Part shown: positions 1 through 9,434 of the stretch, one piece after another | How positions within the stretch are numbered: the first letter of the stretch is position 1 | How the letters are laid out: the number at the start of each line of letters is the position of its first letter | Assembly (NCBI GenBank): GCA_900317835.1 | Contig: ONIL01000020.1 | Coordinates: 1-50,193 of the forward strand | Direction of reading: 5' to 3' | Source of the DNA: an uncultured Prevotellaceae bacterium | GTDB taxonomy: Bacteria; Bacteroidota; Bacteroidia; Bacteroidales; Muribaculaceae | DNA: 50,193 bases | Made by a program: the position numbers and the translations under genes | The notes under the pieces: generated by a model | Seen by the model: the letters and a program-made list of their open reading frames with translations, nothing else | Database searches by the model: none | Told to the model about the DNA's origin: nothing

Positions 1-3000
1 ATCTCCCATCTGCAGGTTCTGCAGCGCAGTAATGATTTTCTCATATTCCTTGGCCATCAAGGCCTCGTCAAACAGCTCATTCAACCTTGACATCCTCAAA
101 GTCTGGCGATCAGCGTCACGCACCCATGGCGACGCCAGCAGGGTGCCGATCTTGAGTTCTTGGTTCTTCTGGAGCATCGACACGAGAGCAGAGTCCTCTT
201 TGTGCTGTTTCCAGTAGTCGATAGCCTCCTTGATTTGGGGCTGCGACTTAGCAACACCCTGGGCCACTTGCAGAGCAAACAGGCTGTGTGCCGCGCTGGT
301 AGCGACATTGTAGTTGTCGTCCCAGATGGTGGGCAGTGCCAGCACGCAGTACCACACGGGATTGTCGCAGTATTCCAGCGTCACGCGGGCATCCTTGGGG
401 AACTGGGGAAGCGGCTGCTCAAAGTGCCCCTGCCCGGCCTCAACATAGAACGGCTGGGCCTCGATAACGGGCGAGATGGTCGTCAACACGGGCACCATCA
501 CCTGCTCGCCGTCACCAAAGGTGCTGTTGGCAGCCTTGATGCGGAAGCCCACAAAGGCGAGGGTGTCGGGCACCTGCCAGTCGATGGTTACAGCCTGGCT
601 ACCGTTGGGATCGAGTGTCAAGTTGAACTTGCGGGTGGCATACACGTCGTTGGTACGCGGATCGAACAGCTCAATGACAGCATCACACGCGGCTGCCTCG
701 TCGGTAGCGTTCTGTACCGTGGCAGCCAGTGAGGCCTTGTCACCCTGGCGCAGGAAGCGCGGCATGTTGCTGCGCACCATCAGTGGCTTCTGGGTCAATA
801 CCTCGGCCATCCAAGTAGAGCCGATCATTCTCTTGTCCCATGCCACGGCTTGGGTAATCCAGGTGGTATTGAAATTGGGCGCTTCAAATTCCAAGCTGAT
901 GTTACCCTCTAAATCACTGGTGAGGATAGGCTGCCACAGGGCCGTCTTCACGTCGCTCTCGCGCAGAGTCACCTTGTCTAGGTTCTTCTCGTTGACCTCA
1001 GGCGCCATGGAAGCCTCGTATGCATCATTAACTGCTGTCGCTGCGCCTGTGTATAATCCTTTGGCAGCCTTTTGAGTGCCATAGCCTATGACTGCAACAT
1101 CTTCAAGAGCAGCATCGTTTGACAACACTGCATCTTCAGACCTCGTTTCCATGCCACGGCTGACGTCGGCGATGCTATTCGATTTCATTAACATGCGCTC
1201 TCGCCCATAGCCGTAGTCAAAGAAACCTTGCTTATAGGTGTATAGCCTTGGCTGCAGGATGCTGGCATTAGCATAATAGTCGAGCATCTTGCCCGTCCAT
1301 GAGGTACTGGAGGATAACCAGTGACCCAAATTGGTAGTGCGGGTTGTGAATGCGTTAAATCGAGGTCTCCAGTTGTCAAAGGTCCAATCATTACCCGCGA
1401 TGCTGGCGATGGCCTTGTCAAACATGTCGAGCATCATCGCACCACGCACGGGTTTGCCGTTCTGGTCGGTGATGTTGAATGTCCAGTGCTCCAAGTCGCC
1501 AGGTACGAGCTTGTCGCGGAACGAGGAGGCGGTGACTTTTACGGCTTTGGCCTTATATGGATTCTGCAACGTGACGTTCTCTTCCCACAGCTTGGTGCCG
1601 TAGTAGGTGATGAACTTAACTGTCACGTCCTTGCCAGCCTCCTTGGGTAGCTGGACGGTGAAGTCATGCATCCCCTTGTTGTAGTTGAGCCAGCCTTGGG
1701 CGATGACTTCGTCACATGTGCTTGCCACATAGTATATATAGGCCTTGGGGGTGGATACGCCCACAGTGATGTGGCCCGTGTTTTTCTTGTCCACGGTCTG
1801 CTCCAGTGGCGTGAGCCACAGCGGGCAGTCCTTGACAGGAGCCGTCTTGTCTCCCTTGCGGTACAGGGTGATCACGTGCTCCACATCCACATCCTGCTCG
1901 CCCTCCTCGGCATCGAGGATGTGGATTTTCAGATTATATTGGCCTGAAGGCAGCTTTTTCAGATCGATGGTCGGGTCGGCGGTGTTGAGGTTACCGGTCA
2001 GTACGGGCTCCTTGCCATCAACCGGGGTGACCTCCCATGTGCACCAGGTGTCGGGGTGCTCCTCGTCGGTTGTGTTGTACTTCAACGGCAGCTTGATGGG
2101 CTTGTCGCCCAGATAGATATCGTTGTTCTCGCTGCCCAACTCAATGCCACGGCGGGTGCCCACGATAAACGAGGTGCTCTCCTCGTGGGTCTCGCCAGCA
2201 TCGGTGGTGACCGTGGCGACGACTTGGTAATTATATCGTGCCCAGCAGCGCCTGCCAGGTTTATAGCCGATGTTCTCCTTGAACGTTTCGGCAGGGAACT
2301 CAATTGTGAAGTTGCCTTGCTCATCGGTCATAAGGGTGGTGTCTTGAATGTGCTCGCCGCCATTGTTGCGCATGCTCCACCACAACCATGACCATTCGCT
2401 CTGGATGAGTGACAGTCGCACCTCGGTATTCTGGATGGCCATGCCGCTGTAGGTCTTGGCCTTGCCAGTGACCTTGACGGGCTGTCCTGCAATGTAACTG
2501 CGTCGGGGGTCGGGGAAGGTTACCTCAAACGTCGGCGTCTTGTACTCACTCACGTGTACTTGGTGCCAAGCCAAGCTATTGGTCCTGCCGTCTTTTTCCT
2601 CGATGTGGATAGTAAAGCTGCCGTTCATGCGGTCCTTGGGCACGACAAACGAGCCCTCGATTCGGCCAAACTCGTCGGTCGTCAGCGTCAAGGTATCTAT
2701 TGATTTGCCGTTGCTGTCCATGAAGGTGGCTTCTATCTCCTTGCCACCGAGGACAACGCGTCCCTTCTCAGTGGAACGATAGACGATGGCGGCCCAGTGG
2801 ATGGTCTCGCCCGGACGATAGACGCCCAGGTCGGTAAATACTTCTGCACTATTGTTGCTGTAGCTGCCGGTTTCAAGCAAAATGAGTCCAGTCGGCAGCC
2901 CGTAGCGGTCGTCACCCTTGACGGCAATTAATTGCTGGCCAAACTGCTGGCGGGCTTTGGCATCGAGATCGATGATAACAGTGCCATCGTTGCCCGTAGT

Positions 3001-4395
3001 ACCCAGAATATTGTCTTTTTCCGACTTGATGGTCACTCCTGGCAACGGTTTGCCGGTATTGATGTCGACGACGGCAATGCGGTCCTGCAGATATTTGTTC
3101 GAGCCCGATTTGGGTTTGTCGTCGTTTAAGTTTACGCCTTGGCCAATGTGATCATTGTTGCTGTTGCAGTAGATGGCAAAGGCGGCCATGTCGGTCACGT
3201 GCAGGAAACTGTAGCTGTTTAAATCAGACTCTGGGTCATTGTCGAAGTCGAACGTCGGGCAGATGGCGTAGATGCCATAGGGTAACGGCGGCAATTTAGT
3301 CACCACATTGTGGGCATTGAACGGCACATTGCCCTGCACCGTCACGGGATGGCGCGAAATGAGCTGCAACATGCTTTTTTTCAGCCGGCGATTGCGCGGC
3401 ATTTTGTCAGGAATACGGTACACCTCGATGGTGAATGAATTGGCATTCGTGACATTAGCGGTGACGGTGATGCTGTCACTCGTGGATGCTGCCGAGGGGT
3501 AGTTGAGATGTACATTTTTAGCCTCAAGATACGTCAAGTTGTTTTTCACTGTCGTGCTGTAAACCGATTTGGGGAAGCGTGACAGATACTCTTTCAGTGT
3601 CTTGTATTGGACTTTGTTATCCTCCCATGTTATGAAATCGTGCAAGTAGGCACAGTGCTCGTTGTCCTGATACTGCTTGTAGGTATCAAGGGAGATGGTG
3701 GGTTGCGTTTGAGTCAGCGCATAGATGTGAGCCGGCACGTTGCCCTCGGTGGTTGCAAGCCAGTCGGCCTTGATGCGCTCCTTTAAGTCTTCATTGTCAT
3801 CATTCATGCTTTGAAGCATCTCCATGCCCTTCAGCAACATGAACTCGTGCAACGTGGGAACGTAGGTGGCACCTAACTCGTTGCACTCAATGATATCGGG
3901 CAGCGAGGTCACAGCCACCCGTTTGAGCGCCTCGGGCTCTGCGAGGCTCTTCTCGATGAGTTCAGTTATCTTTTTGTCAAACTGCTGGCGGTCCCACTCG
4001 CTCACGTCGGTGGGCACTTCCTCAACGGGGTTGTTGCGGTCACTCCAGCGGGCATAGCGGTCACGGTAACCCTGATAGACCAGCGCCTCAAAGTAGTAGA
4101 GCAAAGCCTTGATGTGGGGCTGCTTTTCCTTAGCGATGACTGCCTCGATGCGCTCGATGATATCGGGCATATTGTCCTGAGAGATGCCGCTCTCGGCGAT
4201 ACTGTAACGCACTAGTGCATCGACAGTCAGTTGCCCGTCACCGCTCTTGAGTGCCTTGTCCAGATCGGCCAGAGCCGCATTAGAGACGTCCTGCGGATAA
4301 TTGAAGTCAATCTCCTTATTGTCGCCAAATGTGTTGAATGGGAATGCCATGGTCAATAAAGCAATAAATAGGATATGAAAAAAACGATATCTCAT
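1..4395 (-). CDS. Alpha-2-macroglobulin family protein (5' part; continues past the left edge)
   Basis: The minus strand stays open from 4395 to base 1, giving about 1465 residues with no stop; the 3' end lies outside the window. It starts with a signal-like peptide (RYRFF, then a hydrophobic stretch to about residue 24). Family signs are a macroglobulin-type segment with VYRPGETIHW (about residue 527), a run of beta-sandwich domains, and the segment APNFNTTWITQAVAWDK (about 1175) that precedes the alpha-2-macroglobulin core. The CGEQ thioester motif is not seen in the visible part; the corresponding region (about 1365) reads NYNVATSAAHSLFAL, so this is probably a non-thioester member. These proteins are thought to trap proteases in the periplasm or at the surface. 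Oddity: residues about 1098-1109 read EDVAVIGYGTQK, resembling the conserved plug motif of SusC-type TonB receptors. An in-frame ATG at 4422 would lie too close to the -7 element (4428-4435) to have a leader, so 4395 is preferred. Confidence 0.88.
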   Translation of the reverse strand, partial: MRYRFFHILFIALLTMAFPFNTFGDNKEIDFNYPQDVSNAALADLDKALKSGDGQLTVDALVRYSIAESGISQDNMPDIIERIEAVIAKEKQPHIKALLYYFEALVYQGYRDRYARWSDRNNPVEEVPTDVSEWDRQQFDKKITELIEKSLAEPEALKRVAVTSLPDIIECNELGATYVPTLHEFMLLKGMEMLQSMNDDNEDLKERIKADWLATTEGNVPAHIYALTQTQPTISLDTYKQYQDNEHCAYLHDFITWEDNKVQYKTLKEYLSRFPKSVYSTTVKNNLTYLEAKNVHLNYPSAASTSDSITVTANVTNANSFTIEVYRIPDKMPRNRRLKKSMLQLISRHPVTVQGNVPFNAHNVVTKLPPLPYGIYAICPTFDFDNDPESDLNSYSFLHVTDMAAFAIYCNSNNDHIGQGVNLNDDKPKSGSNKYLQDRIAVVDINTGKPLPGVTIKSEKDNILGTTGNDGTVIIDLDAKARQQFGQQLIAVKGDDRYGLPTGLILLETGSYSNNSAEVFTDLGVYRPGETIHWAAIVYRSTEKGRVVLGGKEIEATFMDSNGKSIDTLTLTTDEFGRIEGSFVVPKDRMNGSFTIHIEEKDGRTNSLAWHQVHVSEYKTPTFEVTFPDPRRSYIAGQPVKVTGKAKTYSGMAIQNTEVRLSLIQSEWSWLWWSMRNNGGEHIQDTTLMTDEQGNFTIEFPAETFKENIGYKPGRRCWARYNYQVVATVTTDAGETHEESTSFIVGTRRGIELGSENNDIYLGDKPIKLPLKYNTTDEEHPDTWCTWEVTPVDGKEPVLTGNLNTADPTIDLKKLPSGQYNLKIHILDAEEGEQDVDVEHVITLYRKGDKTAPVKDCPLWLTPLEQTVDKKNTGHITVGVSTPKAYIYYVASTCDEVIAQGWLNYNKGMHDFTVQLPKEAGKDVTVKFITYYGTKLWEENVTLQNPYKAKAVKVTASSFRDKLVPGDLEHWTFNITDQNGKPVRGAMMLDMFDKAIASIAGNDWTFDNWRPRFNAFTTRTTNLGHWLSSSTSWTGKMLDYYANASILQPRLYTYKQGFFDYGYGRERMLMKSNSIADVSRGMETRSEDAVLSNDAALEDVAVIGYGTQKAAKGLYTGAATAVNDAYEASMAPEVNEKNLDKVTLRESDVKTALWQPILTSDLEGNISLEFEAPNFNTTWITQAVAWDKRMIGSTWMAEVLTQKPLMVRSNMPRFLRQGDKASLAATVQNATDEAAACDAVIELFDPRTNDVYATRKFNLTLDPNGSQAVTIDWQVPDTLAFVGFRIKAANSTFGDGEQVMVPVLTTISPVIEAQPFYVEAGQGHFEQPLPQFPKDARVTLEYCDNPVWYCVLALPTIWDDNYNVATSAAHSLFALQVAQGVAKSQPQIKEAIDYWKQHKEDSALVSMLQKNQELKIGTLLASPWVRDADRQTLRMSRLNELFDEALMAKEYEKIITALQNLQMGD

Positions 4396-4759
4396 AGTCA
4401 CTTGGTGTTGGTTTGTATTCATAACTCCAAAATTAGAAAAATAATGTGCAAAAACCATCTCATTTTCCTCTATTTTGCAATTATTAACGCGATTGCACCC
4501 TCGCGAATCATTTTTCCAATCATCTGGATGAGACCTGAGGAAAGTGCAATGCTCGATGTCTGAATAATCATGGATTAGAATACAAGTTTTTGGGTGGCGC
4601 TTGCGTGCGAACGCGGGCAACCGCTTGTTTGCGGTTAGAATTGGCGTGGAATGGACGGGATTTAGATGTAAAGGTGGCATTTTTGATAGGATAGATATCA
4701 GTTAATTGGAAAATAATGTGTACCTTTGCACGATTTTTTACATATTAGAGTAATTTTTT
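4396..4759. other. Divergent intergenic region between the macroglobulin gene and pnp
   Basis: About 360 bp without a supported gene. It holds a minus-strand -7-like element TAATTTTG (4428-4435 on the opposite strand), the pnp promoter at 4721-4728, and a short hairpin with arms AACCGC and GCGGTT (4619-4636). A 62-codon ORF on the plus strand (4375-4563) overlaps the macroglobulin start and shows no recognisable features; it is not called. Confidence 0.6.
4721..4728 (+). promoter_or_regulatory. Bacteroidota -7 element upstream of pnp
   Basis: TACCTTTG matches the TAnnTTTG consensus 31 bp before the pnp ATG. No clear TTTG -33 box is visible at the usual spacing. Confidence 0.6.
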
Positions 4760-6974
4760 ATGACACCTACTACAAAAACCATCGTACTGAGTGACGGACG
4801 TGAGATCACTCTGCAGACTGGAAAGCTTGCTGAGCAAGCCGATGGAGCTGTTGAATTGAGGTTCAACAACACGATGTTGTTGGCCACCGTATGCTCGGCC
4901 AAGGAGGCCGACGAGGGCGTGGACTTCATGCCCCTCACTGTTGAATACAAGGAGAAGTTCTCCGCTTATGGACGTTTTCCCGGCGGTTTCACCCGCCGCG
5001 AGGGCCGTGCCAGCGACTATGAGATCTTGACGGCCCGCTTGGTGGACCGCGTGCTCAGGCCGCTGTTCCCCTCTAACTATCACGCTAACACTATCGTTCA
5101 CATCTTGATGTTCTCGAGCGACGGTGTTGACGCCCCCGATGCACTGGCAGGTCTTGCCGCATCGGCAGCCATCGCTGTGAGCGATGTGCCTTTTGAAGAG
5201 CCCATTGCCGAGGTGCGTGTAGCACGCATCGATGGCAAATTCGTTATCGACCCGACGTTTGAGCAGATTGAGAAAGCTGACATGGAATTGATGGTAGGTG
5301 CGACTTACGATAATATTATGATGGTCGAGGGCGAAATGGACGAAGTGAGCGAGGATGACCTGATTGCTGCCTTGAAGGCTGCCCATGAGGCCATCAAGCC
5401 CATGTGCCTGGTCCAGAAGGAGTGGGCCAAGGAACTGGGCGTCGCCAAGCGTGAGTACTGCCACGAGACCGACGACGAGGAACTCCACGAGCGCGTGCGC
5501 AAGGAGATTTATCCCAAGTGCTACGCTGTGGCTCAGGCCGGTAAGGCCGACAAGCTGTGGCGCAACGAGATGTTCCAGAAGGCTTACGACGACTTCATGG
5601 AGACCATCCCCGAGGAGGAGCGTGAGGAGAAGGAACCGATGATCAAGCGCTACTACGAGGAAGTGCAGCGCGACGCCGTTCGCCGTTGCATCCTTGACGA
5701 GCACATCCGCCTCGACGGCCGCAAGACCAACGAGATCCGTCCCATCCTCTGCGAGCCCGACTATCTGCCTTATCCCCACGGCTCAGCCCTGTTCAAGCGT
5801 GGCGAGACCCAGGCGTTGGCTACTGTAACGCTGGGCACCAAGGACGATGAGAAGCTCATCGACGACGTGCTGCGTCACGAGAACGAGCGTTTCCTGTTGC
5901 ACTACAACTTCCCCGCATTCTCGACGGGTGAGGCACGCGCACCCCGTGGCGTGAGCCGCCGCGAGATTGGCCACGGTAATCTGGCACATCGCGCCCTCAA
6001 GCGCATGATCCCCGAGGATAACCCCTATTGCATCCGCATCGTCAGCGACATCCTGAGCAGTAATGGCTCATCATCGATGGCCACCGTCTGCGCCGGTTGC
6101 ATGGCACTGCTCGATGCCGGTATTAAGCTCAAGAAGCCCGTTGCCGGTATCGCTATGGGTCTGATCGGGTACCGTTGACGGCATCACCGCTACCCAGATG
6201 GATATCAAGTGCGACGGCCTGCCCTATGAGATTCTCGAGCAGGCATTGCACCAGGCCAAGGAAGGCCGCCTCCACATTCTCAACCTCATTAACGAGGCTA
6301 TTCCCGAGGCTCGTGCCGACTACAAGCCTCATGTTCCTCGCATCGTGACCATGACCGTGGACAAGGAGTTCATCGGTGCCATTATCGGCAAGGGTGGCGA
6401 GGTGATCCAGGGTATCCAGGAAGAGACTGGTACGACCATCAGCATTGAGGAAATTGACGGCAAGGGAATCGTCGAGATTGCAGCCGCCAATAAGGATAGC
6501 ATCAATGCAGCCGTGGCTCGCATCGAGGCCATCATCGCTGTGCCCGAGGAGGGTCAGATTTACACTGGTAAGGTGGTCAGCATCCTTGAGTTCGGCGCAT
6601 TTGTTGAGTTCATGCCCGGCCGTGACGGTCTGTTGCACATCAGCGAAATCAGCTGGGATCGTCTTGCCGACATGGAGGCCGCTGGCCTGCATGAGGGCGA
6701 CGAGGTTACCGTCAAGCTCATCGAGATTGACAAGAAGACCGGCAAGTTCCGCCTGTCGATGCGCGCCTTGCAGGACAAGCCTGAGGGTTATGACGAGCGT
6801 CGCCAGGGTGGCGGTCCCCGTGGTCCGCGTCCCGGTGGCAATGGCAACGGTGGCAACCGTGGTCCTCGTCCCGGTGGCAATGGTGGCGGTCGCCCCATGG
6901 GTGGTGGCAACCGCGGTCCCCGTCCCAACGGCCCGCGTCGTCCTCGCCGTGACGACCGTCGCGACGACGAGTAA
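4760..6974 (+). pseudogene. pnp: Polynucleotide phosphorylase, frameshifted by an internal deletion
   Basis: PNPase is the 3'-5' phosphorolytic exoribonuclease of RNA turnover. The first reading frame (4760-6178, 472 codons) covers the first RNase PH domain, the linker and most of the second RNase PH domain. It reads normally to GIAMGLI and then runs into TGA at 6176. The second frame resumes at about 6168 as [14 protein letters not shown] and continues through a KH domain ([14 protein letters not shown], about 6370-6415), an S1 domain (about 6550-6770) and a Gly/Arg-rich tail ending at 6974. Compared with known PNPases about 28 residues are missing at the junction, including the DILGDEDHLGDMDFK block whose aspartates bind the catalytic metal (D486 and D492 in E. 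coli). The remaining sequence is well conserved, so the lesion is either very recent or an assembly error. Start chosen at the ATG with the promoter 31 bp upstream. Confidence 0.9.
6160..6180 (+). other. Deletion and frameshift junction within pnp
   Basis: CTGATC (Leu-Ile, 6161-6166) in the upstream frame is followed directly by GGTACCGTT (6168-6176), which belongs to the downstream frame. One extra base plus the loss of about 28 codons accounts for the frame change. The upstream frame ends at TGA, 6176-6178. Confidence 0.85.
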
Positions 6975-6998
6975 TCAACTCAACCCCATTAATAACAC

Positions 6999-7035
6999 AA
7001 GTGCCGAGGCCCAAAGCCCCGGCACTTTGTCTTCC
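6999..7035 (+). terminator. Rho-independent terminator after pnp
   Basis: A 12-bp stem with one mismatch (AAGTGCCGAGGC at 6999-7010, GCCCCGGCACTT at 7016-7027) closes a CCAAA loop. A moderately T-rich stretch follows. It lies 24 bp beyond the pnp stop. Confidence 0.75.
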
Positions 7036-7108
7036 GTTCTAGCCGTTATCTTCGTTCAAATCTTCGCGCCTTCGTGCCTTCACGTGGGCTCCAGAGCGCG
7101 GATGCCCC

Positions 7109-7138
7109 CTAAATCCTAACGCCTAAAACCTAAAACCT
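7109..7138. repeat. Degenerate CCTAA(A/C) repeat cluster
   Basis: CCTAAA/CCTAAC units occur at 7109, 7115, 7122 and 7129, with a partial unit at 7136. Read on the minus strand they are TTAGG repeats lying 17 bp beyond the stop of the PepSY-like lipoprotein gene at 7155. A related TTAGG array follows the paralogous cassette at 10363-10395. Confidence 0.6.
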
Positions 7139-7154
7139 GCTCGCGCAGCGAGCA

Positions 7155-7697
7155 TCAATCGTCCATTCCCATGAATTGGCCAGAATGGTCAAATCTTAGC
7201 TCCATGCCATTGTTGAGCTCTATCTCATAGCCAAAATGCTCCTTATGGATCTTGACGATAGGCAGCTGATAGTTGCCCTTCACATAGGTGGCAATAGCCT
7301 TTGGAATGAAGGTAGCAGGAACTGCTTTGGCGCGGCATTCAATGGTTTCCCATTGGTTATTGGCGTCAAAGTCAAGCTCGGTACCGTCATTCAGATAGAC
7401 GTCATATTCCAAGCCGCCATGATCCTGATCGGGCTCAACACCAGCAATCGTGGCATTGGGGAAATTTTGCTTGATAAAAGCGGTGATGGGGTCAGGCAAG
7501 CCTTGAGCTGTTGCAGCGGGAGCCGTAGCGTTGGGCTGGGCTTGGGCCACGGTTGAATCTACGGGAGCAGCTTGTACTGGTTGCTCTTGGGTCACAGGAA
7601 CTTGCTGCTGATAAGCATCATTATTATTACCGGTACATGACCAAAGCGTAAACAGCATGACGCCGATAGACAATACTTTATAATACATTTTGTTCAT
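7155..7697 (-). CDS. PepSY-like (putative beta-lactamase-inhibitor-like fold) lipoprotein
   Basis: 180 residues. The N-terminus is a lipoprotein signal: hydrophobic segment then LWSC with the acylated Cys at 21. Next is a low-complexity linker rich in Gln, Pro and Ala (about 28-68), which would let the folded part reach away from the membrane. The folded part has two tandem half-repeats, each with a helix followed by strands: NFPNATIAGVEPDQDHGG..YDVYLNDGTELDFD and YQLPIVKIHKEHFGYEIELNNGMELRFD. This is the PepSY-like pattern (PF11396-type) common in Bacteroidota. It sits 18 bp after the paralogous gene 7716-8147 on the same strand and is probably cotranscribed with it. The function of the family is not established; binding of a peptide or protein partner in the periplasm is inference. 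Confidence 0.85.
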   Translation of the reverse strand: MNKMYYKVLSIGVMLFTLWSCTGNNNDAYQQQVPVTQEQPVQAAPVDSTVAQAQPNATAPAATAQGLPDPITAFIKQNFPNATIAGVEPDQDHGGLEYDVYLNDGTELDFDANNQWETIECRAKAVPATFIPKAIATYVKGNYQLPIVKIHKEHFGYEIELNNGMELRFDHSGQFMGMDD

Positions 7698-7715
7698 TTG
7701 TTGGGATGTTAGTGA

Positions 7716-8147
7716 TTAATCGTCAATATCAATGACCTGGAATGTGGGGCTGTATTCCACTTCAAGGCCATTGTTAAGCTTTACCTCATAGCCGCGGCGG
7801 TTGCGGTCGAGTTTGAGGATAACGGCGCCAGGGAACGTGGCATTCACATTCGCCTTGATTTGCTCAGGAATCAGTTCGGTGGGAACAAGCGATGAGCGGC
7901 AGTCAATCTCTTTCCAGTTGCCATTCTTGTCAAATTCCACTTTCTCACCGCTCTCGTAGCGGATTGTGTAGTCATCCCAATCGACGGTCACAACAAGTGG
8001 AACCTTATTGGCAAAATACTGTTTGAGAAGGGCTTGAGCAGCTTCAGGCATCTGGCTGAAAGTGATTACTTGGTCATGGTCGGCCTTGGCGTTGAAACTC
8101 ATGGTCATCATGACAACCAACAAAAGGATTGCTTTAATACTTTTCAT
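7716..8147 (-). CDS. PepSY-like secreted protein
   Basis: 143 residues with a cleavable signal peptide (MKSIKAILLLVVMMTMSFNAKA) and no lipobox, so probably periplasmic. The mature part has two PepSY-like half-repeats, the first with VDWDDYTIRYESGEKVEFD and the second with LDRNRRGYEVKLNNGLEVEY, ending in IDIDD. It is a close paralogue of the protein at 9919-10359: both share the PLVVT-DWDDYTIRYESGEK core. It is the first gene of a two-gene unit with 7155-7697 and has its own promoter element at 8189-8196. Function unknown. Confidence 0.88.
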   Translation of the reverse strand: MKSIKAILLLVVMMTMSFNAKADHDQVITFSQMPEAAQALLKQYFANKVPLVVTVDWDDYTIRYESGEKVEFDKNGNWKEIDCRSSLVPTELIPEQIKANVNATFPGAVILKLDRNRRGYEVKLNNGLEVEYSPTFQVIDIDD

Positions 8148-8188
8148 TGTATTAAATTAGGTAATGTAATAGTTTTGTTTGAATGTGG

Positions 8189-8196
8189 CAAAGGTA
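8189..8196 (-). promoter_or_regulatory. -7 element for the PepSY-like gene pair
   Basis: CAAAGGTA on the plus strand, i.e. TACCTTTG on the minus strand, lies 42 bp upstream of the start at 8147. A weak TTTA-type -33 candidate lies near 8213-8219. Confidence 0.6.
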
Positions 8197-8342
8197 CAAT
8201 AATTCTTGGAATCATAAAGGGTTTATCAGTAATTTGCTTCAAGATACGTTTTATGGCTAACAAGTGGCTTCGTTTTTTCTGCTGATGTATGCATGAAATC
8301 CCAGCTGAGATAAGATTGAACAGTTCTAACAAGAACGCTTGA

Positions 8343-9194
8343 CTATAAGATATATTCGGTATAATAACCGACGATGTCTAGCGCTTCCATAACGGTGTCC
8401 ATCATCGTTGGGAAGAATATCCAGATCAATAACATAAAGGAAAGAATGACACAGATGGAAACCAGAACTTGGCGCCATAGTGTTCCCCATATCCCATAAC
8501 CGGATAACTGCTTATAACCGATGAAATAATAGACCAAAATCAACAACTCGTAAGCAACAGTGCTGAATATGGATTGTGTAAAATCAAGCGGTATTGTCAA
8601 TAATGACAGCACGATGGTGAGCGTTTGGAACAACACAGGGATACAAAATCCCTTAGGAATCGTGTGGCGAGTGTTGCGTGGCGAATATCTGAAGATGACC
8701 CATGTAGGGACAATGGCTAAAACCGAATTGATCAACATGGCAAAACTATAGTGTTGTCGGATCCACAATTTGTACCCTACCGCATCCTGTTCCTCCAACG
8801 GCATTTTCAGCACTTCGGGGAAAAACCAATAGAAGACACTGGCATAGATAAAAGTGACGATAAACAGCATCTTGACGGGCGGGAAACTCAACTGCCGCTT
8901 GCCATTGATATAGTCACTGATGAAATAACCTGGGCGATACAAAAGCTGCCAAATGGATAGAGGCATCGATCGCGAGCCCAGCCCCCAAACGTCCATTACA
9001 CCATTGCGGACACTGCGCCACGTAATGCGCCCAATTCCCGCCTTTTGGGAACAGCGTGGACAATAGTTACCGCGATAACGATGCCCGCAGCATTGGCAGC
9101 GATGCTTCTTTTCGCTCGTAGGGAGGAACGTGGGCGACTGCCGCACCCATCGCTTAAAGCGTTCAAATTCACTTTGCAGTCGTTGCAGATGCAT
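8343..9194 (-). CDS. DUF3667-type zinc-ribbon membrane protein
   Basis: 283 residues. The N-terminal cytoplasmic part has a zinc ribbon with four cysteines: C33-x2-C36 and C45-x2-C48, in a CGHRYRGNYCPRC context. Then come the conserved block WGLGSRSM...RPGYFISDYINGKRQLSFPPVKML and several hydrophobic segments between about residue 120 and the C-terminus, probably four to five transmembrane helices. The pattern matches the DUF3667 family of Bacteroidota, whose function is unknown. A paralogue with the same architecture is at 10435-11319. The gene points toward the PepSY-like pair 7716-8147/7155-7697, but 195 bp and a promoter separate them. Confidence 0.87.
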   Translation of the reverse strand: MHLQRLQSEFERFKRWVRQSPTFLPTSEKKHRCQCCGHRYRGNYCPRCSQKAGIGRITWRSVRNGVMDVWGLGSRSMPLSIWQLLYRPGYFISDYINGKRQLSFPPVKMLFIVTFIYASVFYWFFPEVLKMPLEEQDAVGYKLWIRQHYSFAMLINSVLAIVPTWVIFRYSPRNTRHTIPKGFCIPVLFQTLTIVLSLLTIPLDFTQSIFSTVAYELLILVYYFIGYKQLSGYGIWGTLWRQVLVSICVILSFMLLIWIFFPTMMDTVMEALDIVGYYTEYIL

Positions 9195-9225
9195 TACAGA
9201 TTTGACACTTTAATTTTGGTCAGTG

Positions 9226-9233
9226 CAAAATTA
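9226..9233 (-). promoter_or_regulatory. -7 element for the DUF3667 gene
   Basis: CAAAATTA on the plus strand (TAATTTTG on the minus strand), 32 bp upstream of the start at 9194. Confidence 0.5.
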
Positions 9234-9400
9234 CGAAAAAACCTCTATCAAACAACAGCTAACCCTTAAAAAACTGACATTTATTTAGCCATTACCTAAC
9301 AAGAGAGCCCAACAACACATGACGAGTGTTCTTGGGGTCATAATATAGGAACACAACACTATTTTCGTGAGATTCTTTCTTTTATAAGAAGAAAAAGGCG

Positions 9401-9408
9401 TAAATTTG
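9401..9408 (+). promoter_or_regulatory. -7 element for the second PepSY-like cassette
   Basis: TAAATTTG lies 27 bp before the ATG at 9435. An imperfect -33 candidate is in the T-rich stretch at 9374-9383. A short inverted repeat, GTGTTC (9326-9331) and GAACAC (9349-9354), lies upstream. Confidence 0.6.
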
Positions 9409-9434
9409 CACAGAGTTTTTAACTGATAAGAAAA

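Noticed and set aside
476-1075. 199-codon plus-strand ORF and other plus-strand ORFs in 1-4400
   Set aside because: They lie antisense to the long macroglobulin frame, which has clear family motifs; these are shadow frames.
4375-4563. 62-codon plus-strand ORF
   Set aside because: It overlaps the start of the opposite gene and has no promoter or recognisable protein features.
4745-5779. 344-codon minus-strand ORF across pnp
   Set aside because: Antisense shadow of well-conserved PNPase sequence.
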